Below, in pieces: positions 1 to 7,682 of a DNA stretch of 7,767 nucleotides. Source of the DNA: an uncultured Chryseolinea sp. (GTDB taxonomy: Bacteria > Bacteroidota > Bacteroidia > Cytophagales > Cyclobacteriaceae); the NCBI GenBank assembly GCA_946478915.1, contig CAMLER010000224.1, positions 1 to 7,767 on the forward strand, written 5' to 3'. The notes below the pieces were generated by a model. That model did not search any database, was not told the origin of the DNA, and worked only from the letters and a program-made list of their open reading frames with translations. Every line of letters starts with the position of its first letter. Position 1 is the stretch's first letter. Position numbers and translations under genes: made by a program.

Positions 1-1
1 A

Positions 2-94
2 AATTTCATTAAGAAAAACCGAATACGGTTTAAGGACAGCCGGGCGCAGTCCATTGTGCGCGTCGCAGAATACTATGATACCTTAATTGATTAG
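2..94 (+). CDS. C-terminal end of an unidentified upstream gene (partial)
   Basis: An open frame enters from the left edge and gives 30 residues ending in RVAEYYDTLID before a TAG stop. The segment is rich in basic residues at first (KKNRIRFKDSR) and then looks like an amphipathic helix. I do not recognise the family. It does not resemble the C-terminus of a FecR-type anti-sigma factor, which is what often sits upstream of an STN-containing receptor, nor the C-terminus of the DUF4249 proteins in this window. The stop lies 3 nt before the receptor ATG, so the two are probably cotranscribed and possibly translationally coupled. It is called coding because of that spacing and the open frame, but 30 codons is weak evidence on its own. 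Confidence 0.55.
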   Translation, partial: NFIKKNRIRFKDSRAQSIVRVAEYYDTLID

Positions 95-97
95 CCT

Positions 98-2863
98 ATG
101 GCAAATTGCTACCGCCTGTGCATTATTATATGTTGTCTGATTATTAATTCCCAGTTTTCCTTCGCTCAGGACGAACGCATAAACGGTACATTTAACGGTG
201 TATCGTTCCAGCAGTTCGTAGAGCAAATTGAAGAAAAAACTGGTTATCGTTTCTATTTCGATCCAATATCAACAGACAGCCTTCTCGTAACCGCCTCACC
301 ACAAAATCAGCTTATTGATCAATTATTAAATCAAGTATTCGCGGGCACGGATCTCAAATATTCGATAGACGACGAGAAGAATATTTATGTCACGCATGAG
401 CGGGAAATTTTGTCAGCCCTTCCTGATGATTTCTTTGGTACAGGCGAAAAACCAACAGGTACACCCTCCGTTGCATTCGATTATTCGCTTTATGAAAAGC
501 GGGAAAAGGAGAGAAAGTTAGCGGAGACAAAGCTGTATTCGATTGGTACAAAGACGAGCAACCTTCAGGGCAATGCTTCGCTTGCCGGATATGTACGAGA
601 TGCTGCCAACGGATCTCCCGTAATTGGCGCATCCGTCTATATAGAAAACCCGATGATTGGCGTCGCTACTGACCAGTTTGGATATTTCTCTCTGACTCTT
701 CCTAAAGGAAGGCACGAACTCAAGATTAAAAGTATCGGAATGAAAAGCACCGAGCGTCAGATCATGCTTTATTCCGATGGAAAATTAAATATCGACCTGG
801 ATGAGGATGTCATTCCCTTGAAAGAGGTTGTCGTGCAGTCTGAGCGCGATGTCCGCGTCTCTGGTATACAAATGGGTGTTGAAAAACTCGATATAAAAAC
901 AATGAAGCAAATGCCACTGGTGCTCGGGGAAACCGATATCATGAAGGTGGTTTTAACGCTACCGGGCGTTCAAACTGTAGGTGAAGGAACGGTGGGGCTA
1001 AACGTCCGGGGAGGGGCAACGAATCAGAATCTGATCCTATTCAATGATGCGACGATTTACAACCCGTCTCACCTTTTCGGATTTTTCTCCACTTTCAACC
1101 CTGATGTATTAAACAATGTGGAATTGTTTAAGAGTGGTATTGGTGCGGAATATGGTGGCCGTCTTTCATCTGTCCTTGACGTTACCTCCCGGGAAGGGAA
1201 CTTAAAAAAATTCGCAGGGTCGGGTGGTATCAGTCCTGTTACAGGAAGATTGTCTTTCGAGGGACCAATAATCAAGGACAAATCGTCGTTCCTCGTTGGT
1301 GGAAGATCTACATATTCCGATTGGATCCTGGGCAGGCTTAACTCGGAAGCATTTCAAAAAAGTGAGGCATCGTTCTACGACCTTAATGCTCACATTAGCC
1401 ACAAGATTAATGATAAGAACAATGTTTACTTATCAGGCTATATGAGCAATGACAGGTTTAAGCTGAACAGCGATACACTTTACAAATATAGCGACCGCAA
1501 TATTTCGCTTAAATGGAAACACGTTGTCAACAACAAGTTATATGGCGTTCTCACCGGTGGTTATAGCAATTACGGATATTCCGTTTCAAGTGATATTAAT
1601 CCAGTAGAAGCATTTAACATGAAGTTTTCGATTCAGCAAACGAATGCCAAGGTTGACGTAAGCTACTTTCCGAATCAAAAGCACACCATGAATTTTGGTC
1701 TGGGTACAATTTATTACAATTTAAATCCTGGCAACATGCAGCCTCATGGTTCGGAGTCTCTTATTGTACCAACTCAGCTGCAGGACGAGCAGGCACTTGA
1801 AAGTGCGATCTATGTCGGCGATAATTTTGAACTCTCTCAAAATATATCTCTTTATGCAGGCATCCGTTATTCCTATTATCAATTTCTGGGTCCAAGAGAT
1901 GTATATACTTACGCACCTAACGAGCCAAGAGAAGAATCATCCATCCAGGATACGGTTAGATATCCGTCTGGAAAAACAATTGCTACTCATCAGGGGTTCG
2001 AACCAAGGTTCTCCATACGTTATTCGCTGTCGAGAAGCGCGTCTATAAAATTTAGTTATAACCGTATGCGGCAGTATATACAGATGCTGTCCAACACAAC
2101 TGCGATCGCACCAACCGACATCTGGAAGCTGAGCGATTCCTATATCAGGCCACAATTCGGCGACCAATATTCAATCGGCTTATATAAAAATCTGAAGGGA
2201 AATCTGATCGAATTTTCCATCGAAGGATATTACAAGACCATGATGAACTCGGTGGACTTCAAAAATTCCGCTGTGCTTCTGTTGAACGAACAAATTGAAA
2301 CGGATGTGATCAATGCAGAAGGAAAGGCCTATGGCATAGAGGTCCTACTGAAGAAGTCAGCCGGGAAAGTCAACGGATGGATTAGTTATACTTATTCAAG
2401 GTCGCTGTTAAAAACTAACAGCTCACATTCCTCAGAAACCGTAAACAATGGGAAATACTATCCCAGTAGCTATGACAAGCCTCATGCTGTGAACTTCATT
2501 GGCAACTACAAGTTCAGCCGTCGCTTTAATTTTTCGCTCAATATGACTTACAGCACGGGCCGGCCAATAACCCTACCGTTGGCAAAATACGACCTGGGCG
2601 GAAATCCGAGGCTATATTATTCCGAACGCAACCAGTTCCGTATTCCTGACTATTTCAGAATAGATGCATCCATCAATCTCGAAGGTAATCACAAAATCAA
2701 AAAACTGGCTCACAGTTCCTGGACGCTTGCCATCTATAATCTGACAGGACGTCAGAATGCATATTCGGTTTATTTCACCTCGAAGGATAATAAAATTAGC
2801 GGTTATAAGCTTTCCATCTTCGGCAGGCCTATCCCGACTATCACCTATAATTTTAGATTCTAA
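98..2863 (+). CDS. TonB-dependent outer-membrane receptor with STN and carboxypeptidase-regulatory-like N-terminal domains
   Basis: This is a predicted outer-membrane beta-barrel importer powered by TonB-ExbB-ExbD; the substrate is unknown. The start at 98 is the only sensible one: the next in-frame Met is around residue 186, and residues 1-23 form a signal peptide with likely cleavage at SFA|Q. Domains in order are: STN at about 27-105 (FQQFVEQIEEKTGYRFYF), a linker, a CarboxypepD_reg-like domain at about 162-240 (LAGYVRDAANGSPVIGASVYI), an EVVV stretch at 243-246 that resembles a TonB-box region, a plug at about 269-370 (GLNVRGGATNQNLILFNDA, then VELFKSGIGAEYGGRLSSVLDV), and a barrel from about 375 to the end. 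The barrel finishes in YNFRF, with the terminal Phe expected of a BAM signal. The gene looks complete and has the usual length for receptors paired with DUF4249. An STN domain can signal to a FecR-like anti-sigma factor, but none is visible here. No clear Shine-Dalgarno precedes it. Family assignment is firm; specificity is not. Confidence 0.95.
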   Translation: MANCYRLCIIICCLIINSQFSFAQDERINGTFNGVSFQQFVEQIEEKTGYRFYFDPISTDSLLVTASPQNQLIDQLLNQVFAGTDLKYSIDDEKNIYVTHEREILSALPDDFFGTGEKPTGTPSVAFDYSLYEKREKERKLAETKLYSIGTKTSNLQGNASLAGYVRDAANGSPVIGASVYIENPMIGVATDQFGYFSLTLPKGRHELKIKSIGMKSTERQIMLYSDGKLNIDLDEDVIPLKEVVVQSERDVRVSGIQMGVEKLDIKTMKQMPLVLGETDIMKVVLTLPGVQTVGEGTVGLNVRGGATNQNLILFNDATIYNPSHLFGFFSTFNPDVLNNVELFKSGIGAEYGGRLSSVLDVTSREGNLKKFAGSGGISPVTGRLSFEGPIIKDKSSFLVGGRSTYSDWILGRLNSEAFQKSEASFYDLNAHISHKINDKNNVYLSGYMSNDRFKLNSDTLYKYSDRNISLKWKHVVNNKLYGVLTGGYSNYGYSVSSDINPVEAFNMKFSIQQTNAKVDVSYFPNQKHTMNFGLGTIYYNLNPGNMQPHGSESLIVPTQLQDEQALESAIYVGDNFELSQNISLYAGIRYSYYQFLGPRDVYTYAPNEPREESSIQDTVRYPSGKTIATHQGFEPRFSIRYSLSRSASIKFSYNRMRQYIQMLSNTTAIAPTDIWKLSDSYIRPQFGDQYSIGLYKNLKGNLIEFSIEGYYKTMMNSVDFKNSAVLLLNEQIETDVINAEGKAYGIEVLLKKSAGKVNGWISYTYSRSLLKTNSSHSSETVNNGKYYPSSYDKPHAVNFIGNYKFSRRFNFSLNMTYSTGRPITLPLAKYDLGGNPRLYYSERNQFRIPDYFRIDASINLEGNHKIKKLAHSSWTLAIYNLTGRQNAYSVYFTSKDNKISGYKLSIFGRPIPTITYNFRF

Positions 2864-2882
2864 ATCCGGTGGGCCGAGAGAA

Positions 2883-4031
2883 ATGAAGCATCGAAACGTT
2901 ATAGGATATTTCAACAGTTGGGTTTATGCCATTCTGCTAATTGTGGCTACCGGATGTCTCGAACCGTACAATCCTCCCGAGATAACAGACAACATCGATA
3001 TCCTCGTGGTAGATGGTTTCATCAACAGCACTGACAATATCGCCACCGTTAGATTGACGAAGGCAGTCCCACTATCTTCCAATTCAAATGACGATATCGG
3101 AGTAAACGCGGTCGTAGAGGTCGAGGATGAAAACGGATTCGCTCAGACACTAAACGCCGAAGGGAACGGATATTATTCGCTGTTGGATATTCAAACGACA
3201 CCTGGATTGAAATACCGAATATCCATTCTGAGAAACGACAGCAAGCGATATTATTCCCAATTTATAAATCTCACTTCCTCCCCACAAATTGACAGCATCA
3301 GCTTTAAAGCCAGCACTCAAAGCGAAGGCATCGATGTGTTTGTAAATACCCACGATGATACAGGTGAGTCGAAATATTTTCAGTGGACATTCGATGAGAC
3401 CTGGGAGTATACGTCGCGATATGGTGCAAACTACCAGATTGTAAATGGTAGTATCGTTCCCCAGGAACTTCCTATAAGTCGCTGTTGGATCTCCAAACCC
3501 TCTTCCGAGATACTGGTTGGCTCCACAACCCTTTTAGCAAGTAATACTATTCGCGAGTTTCCGCTGACTTTCATTCCTGTTCGTTCTCAAAAAGTATCTG
3601 TTCGGTACAGCATTTTGGTTCAGCAACGATCGCTTTCTAAGGAAGCGTATGAGTTCTGGACACAGTTAAAAAAATCTACTGAAAGTTTGGGTGGACTTTT
3701 TGATCCCATGCCATCCCAGGTGCTGGGAAATTTATATAGCGAAAGTGATACCAGTGAACCTGTTCTAGGCTATTTCAGCGGGGGAGAGGTTGCTTCAAAA
3801 CGGATCTTTATTCGCCTTAGAGATTTACCCCCTGAGTTGAGGCTGCCCCTCGTCCCACCTTGTGCTGTCGATTCAATTACGATGGATGCAATTTCGCGAA
3901 CACCCGACACCTATCTGATAGGATCGTACGGGACGCCATTTCCAATAGGGTATTACCGGGCGTTGGGAAAGAATTGTATGGATTGCCGTGACGATGGCGG
4001 TAGTATCATCAGACCGGATTTTTTTAATTGA
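2883..4031 (+). CDS. DUF4249 family outer-membrane lipoprotein (copy A)
   Basis: A 382-residue lipoprotein of the DUF4249 family, whose function is unknown; members commonly sit beside TonB-dependent receptors, where a SusD-like partner role is an inference. I chose the ATG at 2883 because it puts a short basic n-region and hydrophobic stretch (VYAILLIVATGC) directly before the lipid-modified Cys25. The longer in-frame start at 2757 would overlap the receptor by over 100 nt and bury the signal. The mature N-terminus CLEPYNPP has only one acidic residue near the Cys, so a surface-export signal is not obvious. Recognisable blocks are DILVVDGFIN (family N-terminal motif), WTFDETWEYTS, STESLGGLFDPMPSQVLGN, EPVLGYFSGGEV and the C-terminal NCMDCRDDGGSIIRPDF. 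Mature cysteines are Cys201, Cys327, Cys365 and Cys368, all matched in copy B. The start lies 19 nt after the receptor stop, preceded by a purine run (GAGAGAA) too close to the ATG to be an ideal ribosome site. Confidence 0.92.
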   Translation: MKHRNVIGYFNSWVYAILLIVATGCLEPYNPPEITDNIDILVVDGFINSTDNIATVRLTKAVPLSSNSNDDIGVNAVVEVEDENGFAQTLNAEGNGYYSLLDIQTTPGLKYRISILRNDSKRYYSQFINLTSSPQIDSISFKASTQSEGIDVFVNTHDDTGESKYFQWTFDETWEYTSRYGANYQIVNGSIVPQELPISRCWISKPSSEILVGSTTLLASNTIREFPLTFIPVRSQKVSVRYSILVQQRSLSKEAYEFWTQLKKSTESLGGLFDPMPSQVLGNLYSESDTSEPVLGYFSGGEVASKRIFIRLRDLPPELRLPLVPPCAVDSITMDAISRTPDTYLIGSYGTPFPIGYYRALGKNCMDCRDDGGSIIRPDFFN

Positions 4032-4059
4032 GAGGTTAATGCGGATTGAACAAATATAA

Positions 4060-6474
4060 ATGACACCATCACTACAACGCTTCAAGTTTTTCTTATTAAG
4101 CATGGCGCTTGTGATCATGTCACAGGCATCTTGGGGGCAACAAGCACCACTCGATACCCTTAAGAAGAAATTTGATCGCTACAGGGTTAATCATCCGTCG
4201 GAAAAATTATACGTGCATACCGACCAGGATTTGTATTTGACGGGTGAAACGCTCTGGTTCGCAATGTACTATGTCGATGGCGTTCTTCACCGTCCCGCGG
4301 ATATCAGCAAAGTAGCCTATGTTGAAATTCTTGATAAAGACAATCGCCCAGTGTTACAGACAAAAATTTCCTTAAAGAACGGCTACGGAAATGGTGCATT
4401 ATTCTTACCCGCTACAATCAACACGGGCAACTACATCTTGCGTGCTTATACACAATGGATGAAAAACTTCGATCCCGAATTATTTTTCAACAAGACGATA
4501 ACTGTTGTAAATACTTTTCGGAAACTAGATGAGAAGAAACCACCCTCCGCAGATGAACAACAGGTTCATGCGCAATTCTTCCCAGAAGGTGGTGATCTGG
4601 TTGCAGGTCTTCAAAGCAAAGTTGCTTTTCAAATTACTGATTCAAAAGGTAAAGGGATTGATCTTTCCGGAATGATATTGAATACACGAAATGACACCGT
4701 GACCTCCTTTACAACCCACAAGTTTGGTCTCGGTAATTTTGTCTTTACACCGCAAGCCGGTGATTCATATCGGGCCATTATTACTTCTTCGGGACGCTCC
4801 CAAACTTTCAATCTTCCTGAGGCTAAGGCGCAGGGCTATGTTATGCAGGTCAGAGATAGTACAGCAGATCTGGTTGCGATTCACATAACAAGTTCTGCAC
4901 CATTAAACCAATCCAAGACCATTTATTATTTTATTCACGCGCGACAAGTTGTTGCAACGTCTGGGGTACACCAATGGGTAGGCGTAAAAACCAGCATCCT
5001 CGTCGACAAGAAGAACCTGAACGAAGGTATTTCTCACATTACAATTTTTGATCAATATTTGAATCCCGTTTGCGAAAGGCTGTACTTCAGACCCGTTACC
5101 AGAAAGCTAAGCCTTGATATTAAAGCCAGCCAGAGTGAGTATGGGGTAAGACGAAAAGTGTCCATCAATCTCTCATCAGGAGGCGATAGTACCACATATG
5201 CTGGGTCGATCTTATCGGTTGCTGTAGTAAAATCCGATTCACTGCAACACGAACTGTCTGGCAATATTTTAAATTACCTATGGCTAACCTCCGATTTAAA
5301 AGGGAGCATCGAATCACCCGATTATTATTCCGACATGAGTAGCCCGGAGGTTAAAGCCGCGATCGACAATTTAATGCTTACGCATGGTTGGCGTCGGTTC
5401 GAATGGTCAGACATATTAACCGATAAAGAACAACCGATCAAATATGTTCCTGAATATCGCGGTCATCTGATACGCGGGATTGTTCTTGACGAAACAGGGA
5501 AGCCGGCACCAGGGATTGGAACTTATCTGAGCTCACCATCAAAAATAATTCAATTGTATACTGCACGGAGCAAGGCCAATGGCGAAGTTCAATTCGAAAT
5601 GAAAGACTTTTGGGGCCTGAAAAAGGTCATTGTCCAAACAAATACAAGTCAGGATAGCACTTATCAGATAAGACTAGTCAATCCCTTTAGCGAACAATAC
5701 ACAACTCCAAGGCTATCTGATGTTGACTTGACCCCGGATGTTGCAAACAATTTGTTGGCGCGAAGTGTCGCCATGCAGGTGCAGGATATATATTACGGCG
5801 ATCGGTTCATCAATTTTTCGGATGGTGCGATAGACAGTTCAGCATTTTATGGAAAGGCTGATGAAACATATTTTTTGGATGACTTTACCCGCTTCACCGT
5901 TATGGAGGAAGTGATGCGAGAGTATGTTTCTGGTGTGATGGTACGGAAAAGGCGTGATGGATTCCATTTCCTGGTTCTTAACAACATAAGAAAAACTCTT
6001 TTTCAGGATGATCCCCTTATCATATTGGATGGTATGCCAATTTTTGATGTAGATCGGATAATGGCCTTCGATCCTTTAAAAATAAAAAAGCTTGAAGTAT
6101 TCACCGGCCGCTATTACCTCGGCCCTCTTCACTTTCCAGGTCTCGTAAGTTATTCAACTTATGGTGGTGACCTTGGAGGATTCACCCTGGACCAAAAAAG
6201 TCTTTCGTTAAATTATGAAGGTTTGCAACGGCAGAGGGTTTTTTATTCGCCTCAATACGAGACACAAAAGCAACGCGAATCGCGACGACCAGATCGCCGC
6301 CATTTGCTGTACTGGAACCCGCATGTTACTTTGGATGCAGCTGGAAAGCAGCAATTGGAATTCTTTACCTCTGACCTTACCGGAAATTTCACGATCGTCG
6401 TGGAGGGTCTAAGTAAGGCCGGGTACGCAGGTAGCAACGTGAGTACGATCTCGGTTAAGCACTTCAACAATTAA
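4060..6474 (+). CDS. Secreted MG2 (macroglobulin-like) domain protein with C-terminal plug-like domain
   Basis: An 804-residue exported protein of a Bacteroidota family usually annotated as MG2 domain or TonB-receptor-plug domain protein; its role is unknown. Residues 1-26 form a signal peptide with probable cleavage at SWG|Q and no lipobox. An MG2-like domain covers about 48-155 (KLYVHTDQDLYLTGETLWF), followed by macroglobulin-like beta domains from about 168 (QFFPEGGDLVAG). The block LMLTHGWRRFEW at 438-449 recurs, as far as I recall, in this family. A carboxypeptidase-regulatory-like segment lies at about 468-530 (IRGIVLDETGKPAPG), and a plug-like segment at about 648-700 (PLIILDGMPIFD, then IKKLEVFTGRYYLG). 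The end (QLEFFTSDLTGNFTIVVEG) again looks macroglobulin-like. Only about 100 residues follow the plug-like part, so there is no barrel. The only cysteine is Cys338 (VCERL), so the CxEQ thioester of classical alpha-2-macroglobulins is absent. It lies 28 nt after copy A, and lacks a convincing Shine-Dalgarno. Confidence 0.9.
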   Translation: MTPSLQRFKFFLLSMALVIMSQASWGQQAPLDTLKKKFDRYRVNHPSEKLYVHTDQDLYLTGETLWFAMYYVDGVLHRPADISKVAYVEILDKDNRPVLQTKISLKNGYGNGALFLPATINTGNYILRAYTQWMKNFDPELFFNKTITVVNTFRKLDEKKPPSADEQQVHAQFFPEGGDLVAGLQSKVAFQITDSKGKGIDLSGMILNTRNDTVTSFTTHKFGLGNFVFTPQAGDSYRAIITSSGRSQTFNLPEAKAQGYVMQVRDSTADLVAIHITSSAPLNQSKTIYYFIHARQVVATSGVHQWVGVKTSILVDKKNLNEGISHITIFDQYLNPVCERLYFRPVTRKLSLDIKASQSEYGVRRKVSINLSSGGDSTTYAGSILSVAVVKSDSLQHELSGNILNYLWLTSDLKGSIESPDYYSDMSSPEVKAAIDNLMLTHGWRRFEWSDILTDKEQPIKYVPEYRGHLIRGIVLDETGKPAPGIGTYLSSPSKIIQLYTARSKANGEVQFEMKDFWGLKKVIVQTNTSQDSTYQIRLVNPFSEQYTTPRLSDVDLTPDVANNLLARSVAMQVQDIYYGDRFINFSDGAIDSSAFYGKADETYFLDDFTRFTVMEEVMREYVSGVMVRKRRDGFHFLVLNNIRKTLFQDDPLIILDGMPIFDVDRIMAFDPLKIKKLEVFTGRYYLGPLHFPGLVSYSTYGGDLGGFTLDQKSLSLNYEGLQRQRVFYSPQYETQKQRESRRPDRRHLLYWNPHVTLDAAGKQQLEFFTSDLTGNFTIVVEGLSKAGYAGSNVSTISVKHFNN

Positions 6475-6506
6475 TGTCAACAAGGTTCGGCAAATTGTAA
6501 ACGACA

Positions 6507-7682
6507 ATGTCTTCAAACACCAGAAAGGATGTAAGCCGGGAGATTGCCTCGTTAAAAAAAGGGATATGGAGGTGGAAGATCGTTCTGTTTTTTGCGCTCA
6601 TCCCTTTCAGTTGCGTTGAACCTTATGATCCGCCGGCAATTGATAACCTTGTGGACCTTTTGGTTGTCGACGGTTTTATCAACGCTTCCGATAATTCAGC
6701 CTTTGTTCGGCTTAGCAAAGCAACACCCCTGGATGAAAGTAGTACGGGAATTCCAGAGACTGGTGCGTCCGTTGTAATCGAAGATGATGAGGGAGAATCC
6801 GTTGTGCTAAATGAAAATGCTCCCGGTAGCTACACATTGTCAGGTGAACTGTTTTCTTTCTCAAAAAAGTATCGGGTAGTTATCATTACTAAAAATGGTA
6901 AAAATTATTATTCAGATCTTATTGAGCTTACACGAACACCTGTTATAGACAGCTTAAACTGGAAACCAGGTATCCAACATCATGGTATTGATATATTCGT
7001 GAACAGCCATGACGACTCCAACATGACACATTATTATCATTGGACATTCGAAGAAACCTGGGAATACACCTCAAATTATCCTACAGCGTTTCGAATACAG
7101 AGTGGCGTGGTACTACCTATTGAAGAAAACCTGTACCATTGTTGGCTTTCTGAAAATTCGAATGAAATTCTTGTCGGATCAACCATGCAGTTATCAGCCG
7201 ACGTTATAAGAGAATTTCGCTTGCTTTCCATTCCAATCCCTTCGCTAAGGCTTTCTCACAGATACAGTATGTTGGTTAAACAACGGGCTTTGTCGAAAGA
7301 GGCTTATGAATTTTATTCGCAGTTGAAAAAATCGACCGAAAGTTTGGGAGGGCTGTTTGATCCCATGCCGGCGCAGGTACTGGGGAATTTACGTTCAGAA
7401 AATCCGAACGAGCCCGTCCTCGGTTATTTCAGCGGCGGCGAAGTTACAGAGAAGAGAATTTTTATTCGCTATCCCGATCTCCCTCCTGAACTGCTCGAAC
7501 TTCCGCGGTACAGTTGCCCTATGGATACAGTAACGTTGGCAGAAGTTGCGAACACTGGTAATATCATTCTGATCAATTCATATGGTTCGCCGGCCATACT
7601 AGGGTACACAACTGCTCCCAACAGGAATTGCATGGATTGCCGGGATGAGGGAGGAACAATTGTAAGACCGGATTTCTGGTAG
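6507..7682 (+). CDS. DUF4249 family outer-membrane lipoprotein (copy B, paralogue of copy A)
   Basis: A 391-residue DUF4249 lipoprotein, clearly paralogous to copy A: roughly half of aligned mature residues look identical by eye. ATG 6507 is the only Met before the signal sequence. It gives an unusually long charged n-region (about 19 residues with several Lys/Arg) before WKIVLFFALIPFSC and lipid Cys36. The lipobox is loose, with Pro at -3. The mature start CVEPYDPP mirrors copy A. Shared blocks are LLVVDGFIN, WTFEETWEYTS, STESLGGLFDPMPAQVLGN, EPVLGYFSGGEV and NCMDCRDEGGTIVRPDFW. Mature cysteines Cys212, Cys337, Cys375 and Cys378 match all four of copy A, suggesting disulfides or, for the CxxC pair, a metal site. 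It starts 32 nt after the MG2 gene and ends in TAG, whose final G is the first base of the heptamer array. No receptor partner follows within the window, so it either shares the upstream receptor or pairs with one beyond the edge. Confidence 0.92.
   Translation: MSSNTRKDVSREIASLKKGIWRWKIVLFFALIPFSCVEPYDPPAIDNLVDLLVVDGFINASDNSAFVRLSKATPLDESSTGIPETGASVVIEDDEGESVVLNENAPGSYTLSGELFSFSKKYRVVIITKNGKNYYSDLIELTRTPVIDSLNWKPGIQHHGIDIFVNSHDDSNMTHYYHWTFEETWEYTSNYPTAFRIQSGVVLPIEENLYHCWLSENSNEILVGSTMQLSADVIREFRLLSIPIPSLRLSHRYSMLVKQRALSKEAYEFYSQLKKSTESLGGLFDPMPAQVLGNLRSENPNEPVLGYFSGGEVTEKRIFIRYPDLPPELLELPRYSCPMDTVTLAEVANTGNIILINSYGSPAILGYTTAPNRNCMDCRDEGGTIVRPDFW

Larger units (their letters stand above)
2..7682 (+). 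other. Probable single operon
   Basis: Five coding regions on one strand are separated by 3, 19, 28 and 32 nt, with no room for rho-independent terminators and no Bacteroidota-type promoter (TTG near -33, TAnnTTTG near -7) that I could pick out in the gaps. The products are all exported and of families that co-occur, which supports coexpression. The promoter must lie left of the window. I found no hairpin with a T-run after copy B, so the transcript end is not defined. Confidence 0.7.

Noticed and set aside
1746..2048. A 100-codon same-strand frame inside the receptor gene, and the longer antisense frames such as 2612-2914
   Set aside because: They lie wholly or mostly within well-supported coding sequence, have no recognisable domains or spacing as genes, and read as out-of-frame shadows.
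2757..2882. A longer, overlapping start for DUF4249 copy A at 2757
   Set aside because: It would overlap the receptor gene by 107 nt and put 42 extra residues before the lipoprotein signal, which must be N-terminal. The ATG at 2883 gives a proper signal peptide and lipobox.
4060..6474. The MG2 protein as a truncated TonB-dependent receptor or pseudogene
   Set aside because: The frame is intact from signal peptide to a natural beta-sandwich end, and the domain order matches a known barrel-less Bacteroidota family.
98..7682. A SusC/SusD polysaccharide utilisation locus
   Set aside because: No SusD-type lipoprotein, glycoside hydrolase or sugar regulator is present; the lipoproteins are DUF4249, so a glycan substrate cannot be assumed.
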